A stretch of DNA of 64,000 nucleotides from Virgibacillus sp. 7505 (GTDB taxonomy: Bacteria; Bacillota; Bacilli; Bacillales; Amphibacillaceae), in contig NZ_NPBF01000004.1 in NCBI RefSeq assembly GCF_002272135.1, forward strand, positions 1 through 64,000, written 5' to 3'. The position numbers and the translations under genes are program-made. Below the pieces are notes generated by a model that was not told the DNA's origin, searched no databases, and worked only from the letters and a program-made list of their open reading frames with translations. The first letter of the stretch is position 1. Each line of letters opens with the position of its first letter. Below are positions 23,835 to 33,600 of this stretch, piece by piece.

Positions 23835-26800
23835 CTACTGCCTCTTTCTTACTGTCTGTGTTCGGAATGCGTTCCAAATGAACAACCCTCCAACACCGAA
23901 CGATATGATACCAGCCATCAGTATCAATGATAGGAGCTGCTCGCCAGTCTGCGGCAAACTTGCTGGCAGTCCATTTTGGTTATTAGCAGTTGGCTTTGCA
24001 CCTTTTCCGTCACCTGCTGCAGGAACAGTAGTGTTTCCTGGAGCAGGATCTTTATCGGATTCATTTGGTGTATCACCATTTGCTGGCTGCTCAGGCGTGT
24101 TAGGCTCTTCTGGTTCCTCAGGATTCTCTGGTGTTTGTTCGCGTGTATTTGTCACCGTAACAACTACTGCTTCCGCTTGCGCTTTTTCAACTGTAAATAC
24201 AATCGGCTTATCGTCTAACTGATATCCAGCCGGAGCCTTTGTTTCAACGAATTGATAGTTTCCTGGCTTCAGATCGTTAATAGTGATTTGACCAGCTTCG
24301 TCAGTAACTAGGTCTTCTTGGATTGTTTCTCCTTTGTCATTTACTAGTTTGAAAACAGCGCCTTTTAGTTTCTCAGTACTATCATCTGCATCGACTTTCT
24401 CCAATACAGCTGTTCCTGGTGTCAATTCGTTTACTGCTGTGACAACTGCTGCTTCTTTTTGACCTTTTTCTACAGTCACTTCGATAGGTGTAGTATCCAG
24501 CTCATACCCGACAGGTGCCTTCGTTTCAACGAATGTGTAAGAACCTGGTGCAAGATCTTCGACTATGATGCGTCCTTCGCTGTCTGTGTGCAAATGGTCT
24601 TTCACTACATTACCCTTTTCATCCAACAAAAGGAATTCCGCATCAGCAAGATGAGTTTCCGGATTGTCCTTATCTACTTTGACAAGCGACACAATGCCTG
24701 GCTGAAGCGTATTTTCCGCTGCTACGGCCAGTGGTGCTTGCTGCCCTTTTTCGATTGTGAAGTTTATCGGTGTTTCATCCAGCACATAATTTTCCGGTGC
24801 ACTCGTTTCGATTAGCTGGTAATCTCCCGGCTTCAGATTTGTTATTGTCAGAAGACCATCGATATTCGTTGTCAGACCTTCCTGCAGTGTTTCTCCATTG
24901 CTATCCTGCAAACGGAATACAGCTCCCGCTAATCTGATGTTGTTATCCTTGCTGTCCACTTTCTCCAGGTGAACTGCTCCTGTTGAAAGTTGATTGTTCA
25001 GCTGAATCACAGCAGTTTCTTGCTGGCTGCGTTCAATTGTTACCTGTTTCGGTGTCGGATCCAAGTCATAGCCGAATGGCGCTTCTGTTTCCTTGATAAT
25101 ATAATCACCAGGAACTAGATCACTAAATTGCAGCTTTCCTTCTTTATCCGTCTTACCGGAAGCTATTTTTTCTCCAGCAGCTGTCAATAAGTCGAATGAA
25201 GCTCCCTCTAACTCGACTGTTTCATCCTCACTGTCAACTTTATAAATTTCCAATGATCCTTTTTTCAGATCGTTCTCTGCTGTAACTGTTACTTTTTCTG
25301 TCTGGCTTCTTTCAATTGTGAACGGAATTGGCGTGCTATCTGTCAGGAAGTCAGTCGGTGCTTCAGTCTCAACAAATTGATAGCTTCCCGGTGCCAGACC
25401 GTCGATTGTTATCTTACCAGCTTCATCTGTCGTCAAATTCTTTTCGATGACATTGCCATCCTGATCTTGCAGGTCAAATACAGCTCCCGCAAGTTTTTCG
25501 CTATTGTCATGCGCGTTGACTTTCGTCAATTCCACTCCGCCAGGGATGAGTGTATTCTTTGCTGTAATGAGTAACGGCTCTTTCTGGCTCTTCGCAATCT
25601 CGAAGTCTATCGGTTTGTCATCTAGCACATAATCTGCTGGTGCTTTGGTTTCAATGAACTGGTATGCACCAGGTTTGAGATTTTCCACTACTATTCTGCC
25701 GTTTTCATCTGTCTTCAGTTTCTCTGCCACAACGTTGCCTTTGTTGTCCACCAGCTTGAATTCCGCATCGGACAGTGTAATAGATTCATCCACGCTGTCT
25801 TTCTTTTCTAACACAACACTTCCAGGAATCATCTCGTTTTCTGCGTATACTACAGCAGCTTCCTTCTGACTCCGTGTAACTTCCACATCAATTGGTGTTG
25901 CATCCAGCACGTAATTTTCCGGTGCTTTCGTTTCAATGAATTGATACTTACCTGGTGCAAGATCTGTAACAATGATACGTCCATCTTGATCAGTGACCAA
26001 GTTTTCCTGGACAGTTGCCCCAGTATCATCAACTAGCTTGTATGCTGCTCCAGAGAGCGGCACATTTTCATTATCTTTATCCACTTTGATCAAAGATACA
26101 GCACCAGGTGTCAGTGTATTTTCCACTTCCACTGTCGGGATGACTTGCTGTCCTTTTTCAATTGTGAAAATGATTGGTGTATCGTCCAACTTATAATCTG
26201 TCGGTGCTTGGGTTTCGATCAGCTGATAATCACCCGGTTTTAAATCTGTGATGGATAGTTCGCCATTTTCATTGGTTGTCAGTCCTTCTTTAATCGTCTT
26301 GCCTGTTTCATCCTGCAATTCGAATACCGCTCCGGCAAGGCCTATCGCATTCTCTTTGCTGTCGACTTTCTTCATTAAAACAGAACCTGTTGTCAATTCG
26401 TCCACTTGCTGCACTGCAAGCAGCTTTTCTTGGCTTCGATCTACTGTTACAGGGATTGGATCCGCATTCAAGTCATAACCAAATGGCGCTTTTGTTTCGA
26501 CAATCTCATAATCGCCAGGAAGCAGATCTTTGAATTGAACTTTTCCTGTCTCATCCGTTTTGCCTGTTGCAATGACGTCTCCAGCTTTTGTCCGAAGCTC
26601 GTATTCTGCGCCTTCCAGACCTTTTTCCAAATTGTCTTCGCCGACTTTAGTAATCTCGACAGCGCCTCTTTTCAACTCGTTGACAGCTGTTACAGATACT
26701 GCTTTCTCTTGGCTGCGCGCAATTTCGAATGTGATTGGTGTTGCATCCAAAACAAAGTGCTCTGGCGCTTTCACTTCCACAAATTGATATTTTCCTGGCG

Positions 26801-29800
26801 CTAGACCAGCTACAGCAATTTTGCCGTTTTCATCAGTCACTAGATTTTCTTTCACAACATTGCCTGCTGCATCCTTCAGAGCATATTCTGCACCAGCTAA
26901 TGTTTCGCCTGTATTGTGTTTATTGACCTTCGTCAGTTCGACCTCGCCTGGCTTCAGCGTGTTCGTCTGTTGAATCACGAGCGCTTCTTTCTGGCTCTTT
27001 TCAACAGTGAATTTTATTGGTTCTGCATCCAGCTCATAATCTTTTGGTGCATCGATTTCAATGAACTGGTACTCGCCTGGCTTCAGATTGTCGACTGTGA
27101 TACGTCCATCTTTGTCCGTTACCAATCTTTCATCCACAACATCGCCCTTGCTGTTCACCAGCTTGAAGGAAGCACCTTCCAGCGTGATGCTGTGATCGGC
27201 ACTATCAATCTTCTCCAGTACCACACTTCCTGGAATAAGCGTATTCGCAGCAGTGACAACAGCAGCTTCTTGCTGTCCTTTTGCCACTTTCACTTCAATT
27301 GGTGTTTCGTCCAGCTGGTAATGTTCCGGTGCTTTTGTCTCCACGAAATAATAAGTTCCTGGAGCAAGATCTTCAACAACAATTCTTCCTTCTTCGTTCG
27401 TGACAAGATTATCTTTCACAACCTCGCCACTCGCATCTTGCAGTTTGTACTCTGCGCCTGCCAGACGTAGATTTTGATCATCTTCATCTACCTTGACCAA
27501 AGAAACTGCTCCTGGAGTAAGTGTATTCTCCGCTCTGACCTGGGCAGCTTCCGCTTGACTGCGCTCGATCGTAAATGGAAGTTTTTCTCCATTCAACTCA
27601 TAATTCACCGGTGCTTTCGTTTCTTGGAAATAATAGCTGCCTGGCTGCAAATCGGAAACAGTCAGCTTTCCTTCTGCATCAGTCTTTAATCCTTCATGGA
27701 TGAGCTCTCCATTTTCTGTATAAAGCGAGAACTCTGCGTCAGCTAGAAGAGAATTATCTCTACCATCCACTTTTGTCAAAATGACTTCTCCTGGCAAAAG
27801 CTTGTTGCTCATTTCACGCTCTACCTGGATCGTTGCTTCATTGCTTTTCTCGATTGTGAAGGCTATTGGCGTCTGATCAAGTTGATAATCCTTTGGTGCT
27901 AATGTTTCGACCAACTGATAGTCACCAGGTGCAAGCTGATCGACAACGAGTACACCAGCTTCATTTGTTGTCAAACCTTCTCTCAGCGTCTTGCCGTCCG
28001 CTGTTTGCAGTTCGAAAACGGCTCCTGCAAGCAATGTCTCCTTCTGGTCCCTATCAACCTTTGTCAGTTGAATAGCGCCAGTGAATAGCTTATTTTGAAT
28101 TTTACCAAGATCAATTTCAGCCTGTTTAGCTGGATTAATTTCAAACTCATGCACTGCTGTGTCCAGCTGGTAGAATTCCGGTGCTTTCGTTTCCACGATT
28201 GCATATTTGCCTGGTCGCAAATCCTTTACTTCCACCAATCCATTTTCATCGCTTGTAAGGTTATCTTTGACGACTTTGCCTTCGGCATCTTTCAAAGTGA
28301 AGACTGCACCCTGCAATGGGTTGCCTGCTTCATCGACCTTCTGCAGTTTCACACTGCCCCTTTTGACTGCATTGTCTTTTGTGACAGTCGTCACAGTTGT
28401 CTGGTCGGATTTGATTTCAAAGTAAACAGGATCTTTATTTAATTCGTATAGTTCCGGTGCCTCTGTCTCCATAAAACGGTAATTGCCAGCATCTAAATCT
28501 GTCACGGAAATTGTTCCATCTTCATCTGTTGTCAAGTTATCCTGGATTTGTTTCCATTCCCCATCCACTTGCTGCTCCAATGCGAAAACTGCTCCTTGAA
28601 GTTTCTCTCTCGTTTCACTATCGTATTTCGTCAGTTTCACATCTCGTGTGATTTCTTTGTTTTGAATAGTCGTTTTTGTGTCGCCATCCACAGTAACTTT
28701 TTTTGTATCTTGGATGCCGACTACGTAACCATCTGGCGCTTTATCTTCTTTCAGAAGATAATCGTCATACAACAGGTTCTTGAATAACGCTTTGCCGTCT
28801 TCACCTGTTGTCACGGTTCGGATTGCAATCTTTCCTTCACTGTCGTACAACGTGAATGTTGCACCAGCTAATGCCTCGCCTGTCGCTGCATCCACTTTGG
28901 TCACTTCCAAGCTGCCATATTCCCCAGAACCAGTTCCACTGCCCCCGCTTTTGCGGACAATGATTGTCTTACCTGATTCGACTGTTTCTGTCGTGATATT
29001 TTCACCCGAGAAGGTTGCTTTATTGCTGACAGACTCGCCATTCGCGGCATTGATATACGATTGGTATTCCAGGATATAAGCACGATCAATATCATCCAGG
29101 AACGATAACTCAAACGTCTGGCTGCCATCATCAGCCGTAATGATATCGAGCTTATAAGCCTCCTTCGATACTTCCTCTCCTTTTGAAAGACCTCCATTTT
29201 GTGCGACATTCGTTTCATATAGCTTGAAGCTGTCTTCTAAAAGGATCTGGTTAGCTTGCTGTTCATCTGTCACTTTCGCTTTCGATACATGGGATTGACC
29301 TTTATTGATGTCAATCTTCCAATTGATCACATTGCCGTTCTGAGAACCATCTTTTACGTTATAGCTGCCGCCATTCGCAACGGAAACCTGCGCATTCAAA
29401 TTGATTGGTTCTTTGCCATCACTCGTCAGGGTAGCGGTGTTATCGTAACGATTGACAATCAGCTCCCCAGCAAGGCTGGTTTTGTATTCGATCCAATATG
29501 CTTTACTGTTATCTTTAAGAATGTGCAACTTGAAACCAGGTTCATTCTTATCATTCTTAACAGTTTCCACATTATAATCTGTGCCTTCTTGCAGCTCTGC
29601 ACCTTTTCTGACACCGTTATTGCCGCCAGTCAGCTCTACTTCATACACCTTCAACGAGCCATCAACTAAGTTTTGCTTGCCTTGGATGTAATCTGTCACA
29701 ACAATATTATCCAAGTCCTTCAAGTCATAGTTGACTCCGACATTCCATGTGATTCCCTTTGAAACAGCATTATAAGAACCGTTCTTGAATCCGTTGTTTA

Positions 29801-32246
29801 CTGTGTAGTTATCCGGATTGAATCCTGCTGCTGCCTCTTTGGTCTGGTCTTTGCCTGATTCATCTTTCCAATCAAGCTGGACATGGTTTCGGAATTGTTT
29901 TTGCTCTCCAAGCTGGTCGTAATTAAATGCAGTAGTATAGGTAATACGATACGGCGTCTTGATCTCGTTTTTGAATTTGATCGTAAATCCGTCTGCTGAT
30001 ACGACAAGTTCATAATCGTTTTCGGATACTGTTTCACCAGTAGCACGGTCTACTATCTTAAACGTATCCTCTTTCATCGTCAGTCCCTTGTTCGGGTACG
30101 TGTCTGTTATAAAAACATCTGTCATCTTATGGGAATCTTTATTGAAATCAATGGTCCAGTTATTCGTTTTATCCCTATAGTTAACATTGGAGTAGCCCTT
30201 AGAAAGTACTTGCTGACTGACTCCTTGACCCGTTTCACTAGTGTTTTCTCCGACTACCACACTATTGTTGATGCGGCCGTCATCCATAACTCGGCCATCA
30301 GCTTTTGTCTGATATGTTATTTTGTAAGCGTTCTGAATATCTTCTTTAAATTGGAGCTGGAATCCGCGCTTTCCATCCGCAGCAGGCTGTTCGTCTACTT
30401 GATAGTTCGTATACAGTTCGGCCCCTGTTTCCTGTCCATTTTCACCAATCGTGATTTTTTCGACATTCAATGAGTCACGAATCAGTACGTGGCTAGCATC
30501 GAATAAGTCTTGCAATACAGCGTCTTGCTGCTGGATGTTTTTTTCATTGTAGTTGTATTGAATTTCCCATGTGATTGTTTGCTTTTCGGCATCATAAGCA
30601 ATACTGCGTTTCGCAAGCGGTTTACCCCGGCTCACACTGACAGAAGCCTTTGCAGACAATTCCTCGATGTTCGAACCTGCTAGGAATGCTGTATTCTCAT
30701 ATCTCGTACCTTCAGCGTCCGTAATATCTGTCTTGAACTCCACACGGTAAGCATCTTTAAGCTGACCGAAATTGATCTGGAAAGGTTCCTCTTGGACCGT
30801 ATAGGCGGAAGGACTTACCTCTTCCCCTTGCTTCACACTGCCATCCAGCTGAACATCCAGCTTATACACCTTGATAGAATCAGGCTGCAGCTGTTGATTG
30901 GCTTGAAGCGGGTCTTTCAGTACAGCATCTTCGATAGTCTTCAGTTGTTTGTTAAAATCAACTGTCCAAGTAATTTCTTTTGCGTTATAGCCGCGATCTG
31001 TCTTCCCGGATTTATCAATTGCACTTCCAGGTCTCGGCTGGAATGTAACTGGAATTACCGCTACATCTTCTTCTTTGATCGTAAAAATGATTTCCTGTTC
31101 GATACTTCCTTCAATTCTTTCATGGAACTCTGTCCAGAAATGCAATGTACCTTTTACATTGGATAGCTTAGTAATATTGTCATTGAAGGTCATGACAACC
31201 GTACCATCCATGCTCATCTTATATGTTCCGACACTTTCATTACCAAATTGAAGCTGGCCATCTACATCGTTATAAAGCTTAAAGTAGGCTGGCAAAGAGA
31301 AAGTAAAAGTCGATCCAGCTCCGTATGGATGGCCATTTTGCAAGGCCCAATCCATATCAATGGTAACTTCATCCCCTAAAGCCGGCTGATTATCCGGGTT
31401 TTCATCAGCATGTATGATGTTTCCGTCTTTGTCCTTTAATACGATGTTTGAGATGATATTCTCTTCTATTTCACCTGTAAGGCGATCTTGGGCTGCAATT
31501 TCATTGTTTGCCTGTTTTACTTCAGCGTTTTCTTCAGCCTGCTCTTGATCTGTGTCCTCAGTCTCTTCTTTCACTGGCTCATCTGTTTCCTCTGTCTTGT
31601 CAGCTGCAGCTTCTTCCGCTGCTTTCTCTTCTTCCACAGGCTGCTCCTCTTCCTTCACTGGTTCAGCTGGAAGCTCATCTCCTTGTGGTTCCTCTGAAGG
31701 CTCTTCCTCCGGCAGCGGTTCTTTCTCAGCTGCTGGATTCAAAAATAGCGGAATTACCTGTTCTTTGTTTTCTACGTAGAATGTTAAGTTCGTCTCTTGT
31801 TCCTCGCTGGCTTGAAGGGTCTGAACAACCTGTGCTGTTACCTCCAGCTCCCCACTTGCAGGCTCTTGATCTTCATTCGTAAATTGGAAAGATAATACCC
31901 CATCTTTCAGTTCATAAATTCCGACTTCGGCTTCTTCTGCATTAAGCAGAGTTGTTGATTCAATTGATGTAAAGTCAAGTTGGTCTGGTAGTGTAATCTT
32001 GTATGTATGATCTGATGTGTGCTGGTTTTTGTTCCAATTCACTTTCAGTTTCAGCTGTGCGTCTCTGTCTAGACGATTATCTGAACTGATAGTGTTGTCT
32101 TCTCCATCTGTTACTTCGATTACCGCCTCAAAAGCTTCCGGATCATTTCCTTCTGCAAACACTTGTGCGGTTCCAAGTGAACTGGACAAAACAGTTTGCA
32201 TAAGCAGGATGGCAATAAGCATCATTACAGGAATCTTTCTTATCAC
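23835..32246 (-). CDS. Giant LPXTG-anchored adhesin with five Cna-type binding modules and 17 SpaA-type domains
   Basis: A 2803-residue surface protein. It has a signal peptide (about 1-31), a Glu/Pro-rich stretch at about 170-250, then five collagen-binding-like modules to about 1100. Seventeen SpaA/Cna-B domains (about 1110-2698) follow, then a Pro-rich spanner and LPQTG near 2761 before the membrane anchor. Every SpaA domain keeps the Lys of the KVD-like strand and the Glu of the VETKAP-like motif. The Asn of the last strand is kept in 16; the ninth has Asp. Self-made isopeptide bonds are therefore predicted in each. The start is GTG with AGGAG nine bases upstream. Many frames on the opposite strand are shadows. 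Confidence 0.93.
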   Translation of the reverse strand: MIRKIPVMMLIAILLMQTVLSSSLGTAQVFAEGNDPEAFEAVIEVTDGEDNTISSDNRLDRDAQLKLKVNWNKNQHTSDHTYKITLPDQLDFTSIESTTLLNAEEAEVGIYELKDGVLSFQFTNEDQEPASGELEVTAQVVQTLQASEEQETNLTFYVENKEQVIPLFLNPAAEKEPLPEEEPSEEPQGDELPAEPVKEEEQPVEEEKAAEEAAADKTEETDEPVKEETEDTDQEQAEENAEVKQANNEIAAQDRLTGEIEENIISNIVLKDKDGNIIHADENPDNQPALGDEVTIDMDWALQNGHPYGAGSTFTFSLPAYFKLYNDVDGQLQFGNESVGTYKMSMDGTVVMTFNDNITKLSNVKGTLHFWTEFHERIEGSIEQEIIFTIKEEDVAVIPVTFQPRPGSAIDKSGKTDRGYNAKEITWTVDFNKQLKTIEDAVLKDPLQANQQLQPDSIKVYKLDVQLDGSVKQGEEVSPSAYTVQEEPFQINFGQLKDAYRVEFKTDITDAEGTRYENTAFLAGSNIEELSAKASVSVSRGKPLAKRSIAYDAEKQTITWEIQYNYNEKNIQQQDAVLQDLFDASHVLIRDSLNVEKITIGENGQETGAELYTNYQVDEQPAADGKRGFQLQFKEDIQNAYKITYQTKADGRVMDDGRINNSVVVGENTSETGQGVSQQVLSKGYSNVNYRDKTNNWTIDFNKDSHKMTDVFITDTYPNKGLTMKEDTFKIVDRATGETVSENDYELVVSADGFTIKFKNEIKTPYRITYTTAFNYDQLGEQKQFRNHVQLDWKDESGKDQTKEAAAGFNPDNYTVNNGFKNGSYNAVSKGITWNVGVNYDLKDLDNIVVTDYIQGKQNLVDGSLKVYEVELTGGNNGVRKGAELQEGTDYNVETVKNDKNEPGFKLHILKDNSKAYWIEYKTSLAGELIVNRYDNTATLTSDGKEPINLNAQVSVANGGSYNVKDGSQNGNVINWKIDINKGQSHVSKAKVTDEQQANQILLEDSFKLYETNVAQNGGLSKGEEVSKEAYKLDIITADDGSQTFELSFLDDIDRAYILEYQSYINAANGESVSNKATFSGENITTETVESGKTIIVRKSGGSGTGSGEYGSLEVTKVDAATGEALAGATFTLYDSEGKIAIRTVTTGEDGKALFKNLLYDDYLLKEDKAPDGYVVGIQDTKKVTVDGDTKTTIQNKEITRDVKLTKYDSETREKLQGAVFALEQQVDGEWKQIQDNLTTDEDGTISVTDLDAGNYRFMETEAPELYELNKDPVYFEIKSDQTTVTTVTKDNAVKRGSVKLQKVDEAGNPLQGAVFTLKDAEGKVVKDNLTSDENGLVEVKDLRPGKYAIVETKAPEFYQLDTAVHEFEINPAKQAEIDLGKIQNKLFTGAIQLTKVDRDQKETLLAGAVFELQTADGKTLREGLTTNEAGVLVVDQLAPGDYQLVETLAPKDYQLDQTPIAFTIEKSNEATIQVEREMSNKLLPGEVILTKVDGRDNSLLADAEFSLYTENGELIHEGLKTDAEGKLTVSDLQPGSYYFQETKAPVNYELNGEKLPFTIERSQAEAAQVRAENTLTPGAVSLVKVDEDDQNLRLAGAEYKLQDASGEVVKDNLVTNEEGRIVVEDLAPGTYYFVETKAPEHYQLDETPIEVKVAKGQQEAAVVTAANTLIPGSVVLEKIDSADHSITLEGASFKLVNSKGDVVDERLVTDKDGRITVDNLKPGEYQFIEIDAPKDYELDAEPIKFTVEKSQKEALVIQQTNTLKPGEVELTKVNKHNTGETLAGAEYALKDAAGNVVKENLVTDENGKIAVAGLAPGKYQFVEVKAPEHFVLDATPITFEIARSQEKAVSVTAVNELKRGAVEITKVGEDNLEKGLEGAEYELRTKAGDVIATGKTDETGKVQFKDLLPGDYEIVETKAPFGYDLNADPIPVTVDRSQEKLLAVQQVDELTTGSVLMKKVDSKENAIGLAGAVFELQDETGKTIKEGLTTNENGELSITDLKPGDYQLIETQAPTDYKLDDTPIIFTIEKGQQVIPTVEVENTLTPGAVSLIKVDKDNENVPLSGAAYKLVDDTGATVQENLVTDQDGRIIVTDLAPGKYQFIETKAPENYVLDATPIDVEVTRSQKEAAVVYAENEMIPGSVVLEKKDSVDESITLSDAEFKLVDNKGNVVAEKLKTDENGRIVVENLKPGAYQFIETKAPADYVLDDKPIDFEIAKSQKEPLLITAKNTLIPGGVELTKVNAHDNSEKLAGAVFDLQDQDGNVIEKNLTTDEAGKITIDGLAPGSYQFVETEAPTDFLTDSTPIPFTIERSQTEKVTVTAENDLKKGSLEIYKVDSEDETVELEGASFDLLTAAGEKIASGKTDKEGKLQFSDLVPGDYIIKETEAPFGYDLDPTPKQVTIERSQQETAVIQLNNQLSTGAVHLEKVDSKDNNIRLAGAVFRLQDSNGETLQEGLTTNIDGLLTITNLKPGDYQLIETSAPENYVLDETPINFTIEKGQQAPLAVAAENTLQPGIVSLVKVDKDNPETHLADAEFLLLDEKGNVVKDHLHTDSEGRIIVEDLAPGSYTFVETKAPVGYELDTTPIEVTVEKGQKEAAVVTAVNELTPGTAVLEKVDADDSTEKLKGAVFKLVNDKGETIQEDLVTDEAGQITINDLKPGNYQFVETKAPAGYQLDDKPIVFTVEKAQAEAVVVTVTNTREQTPENPEEPEEPNTPEQPANGDTPNESDKDPAPGNTTVPAAGDGKGAKPTANNQNGLPASLPQTGEQLLSLILMAGIISFGVGGLFIWNAFRTQTVRKRQ

Positions 32247-32419
32247 TCTCTCGTTCTCCTCTACAATTTTTTATCGGGTACTGCTCAGACTTCCTCACAT
32301 TAGCAAAGGCTTCTGAACAAAAACTGTACATTTTATCCAAAAAGGAGTGATAAAAGACCTGCAAATATTGTCGAAAGGCAAGAATTCTTCCAAATAAAGG
32401 CTGATTTCCCACAACTGAT

Positions 32420-32428
32420 TGTTATAAT
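32420..32428 (+). promoter_or_regulatory. Extended -10 promoter of the two-component operon
   Basis: TGTTATAAT is a full extended -10 element, 35 bases before the response regulator start. No good -35 is seen. The 216-base gap 32247-32462 also has to hold the divergent adhesin promoter, which I could not place with confidence. Confidence 0.5.
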
Positions 32429-32462
32429 ACTAGCTAGAAGACTTTATGCAGGAGGCTATAGT

Positions 32463-33584
32463 ATGAAAGTGATGCTCGTAGACGATGAGCCGTTAGCGCT
32501 GCAATTTCTCGAAACACAATTACATAGCATTGGAGAATTTAAGATTGTCGGTGCTTATAAAACATCTCGTGGACTAACCGAAAAAATTAAAGAGAAGAAA
32601 CCTGAACTTCTTTTTCTAGATATAAAGATCGGCTCTGTAAATGGCGTCGAACTTGCAGCAGCCATCCAAGAAGAACATCCAAATTTACCAATTGTATTTG
32701 TCACTGGCTATCATGAATATGCTGTTCAGGCATTTGAATTAAATGCCCTGGATTATATAGTGAAGCCAATTCAGAAGGATAGATTAAGGAAGACGATCCA
32801 GCGCTTGTATACGGAAGTAAAGAAAAATACATCTCATGCACCTATACAAATAAACTGTATGCCAACGTTACAATTTCTTCAGAATGGTGAGACATTGCCT
32901 GTACAATGGAGAACATCCAAAGCGAAGGAGGTATTTTGCTATTTGCTTCATCACGCAGGAAAGCCGATACGCAAAGATGTACTGATTGAAGAATTCTGGG
33001 AAGAAAAGGAGCCGGAAAAAGCTTTTACGCAGCTATATTCCACTATCTACGTTATCCGTAAGACCTTGGCTGCATCGCTTCCAGGCCTGTCATTGAGCAG
33101 CGCCAATCAGTGCTATCAGCTACACCTGGGAGATGCTGAAGTGGATGTTATGGAATGGCGGAATCAAATAACCCATTTACCGGAACTAAATGAACATTCT
33201 CTATCCACTTATCAGAGACTGCTGCTGCGACAATACAAAGGGGATTATTTCTCTGCAGAGACTTACGCCTGGGCAGAATCAGAGCAAAGGCAGCTGAGAG
33301 AGATTTGGTATAAAACCGCTGCACAGGTCGGGGTATTCTTAGAGGAGCAGAACATATTGGAAGATGCTATTTCCCTTTACTTGCGTATGCAATCGGATTA
33401 TCCGTATATTGCACACAGTTATATACGTCTCATGTATCTATACGATAGCTTGGGGGAAACCGGAGAAGTTGTCAGTCACTATGAACGCTTAAAGCAGATG
33501 CTGGATGAAGAATTTGATATTGCTCCAGAGGCAGAACTGATGGATTGGTATGAATCGTGGAGAGAGCGGCATATGCAGGCTTAA
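32463..33584 (+). CDS. Response regulator with REC, winged-helix and bacterial transcriptional activator (BTAD) domains, SARP-like
   Basis: A 373-residue transcription factor. The receiver domain (1-120) has the acidic pair in VDDEP, the phospho-acceptor Asp in FLDIKIG near residue 53, and the Lys in YIVKPIQ. An OmpR-like winged helix (about 130-235, AKEVFCYLLHHAGKPIRKDVLIEEFWEEKEPEKA, split) is followed by a BTAD helical domain (about 240-370) ending MLDEEFDIAPEAEL. GGAGG lies seven bases before the ATG. It is followed 13 bases later by the hybrid kinase, its likely partner, and lies divergent to the adhesin operon, its likely target. Confidence 0.9.
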   Translation: MKVMLVDDEPLALQFLETQLHSIGEFKIVGAYKTSRGLTEKIKEKKPELLFLDIKIGSVNGVELAAAIQEEHPNLPIVFVTGYHEYAVQAFELNALDYIVKPIQKDRLRKTIQRLYTEVKKNTSHAPIQINCMPTLQFLQNGETLPVQWRTSKAKEVFCYLLHHAGKPIRKDVLIEEFWEEKEPEKAFTQLYSTIYVIRKTLAASLPGLSLSSANQCYQLHLGDAEVDVMEWRNQITHLPELNEHSLSTYQRLLLRQYKGDYFSAETYAWAESEQRQLREIWYKTAAQVGVFLEEQNILEDAISLYLRMQSDYPYIAHSYIRLMYLYDSLGETGEVVSHYERLKQMLDEEFDIAPEAELMDWYESWRERHMQA

Positions 33585-33600
33585 TTAGCAGGAGGACATG

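Noticed and set aside
24100-28900. Regularly spaced similar sequences that could suggest a CRISPR array or DNA satellite
   Set aside because: They are coding SpaA-type domains of about 94 codons with diverged DNA; there are no short identical repeats with unique spacers and no cas genes.
24000-31900. Many open frames on the plus strand opposite the giant adhesin (for example 26916-27470 and 31508-31882)
   Set aside because: They follow the repeat pattern and biased codon use of the minus-strand gene, lack ribosome sites and have no recognisable protein features.
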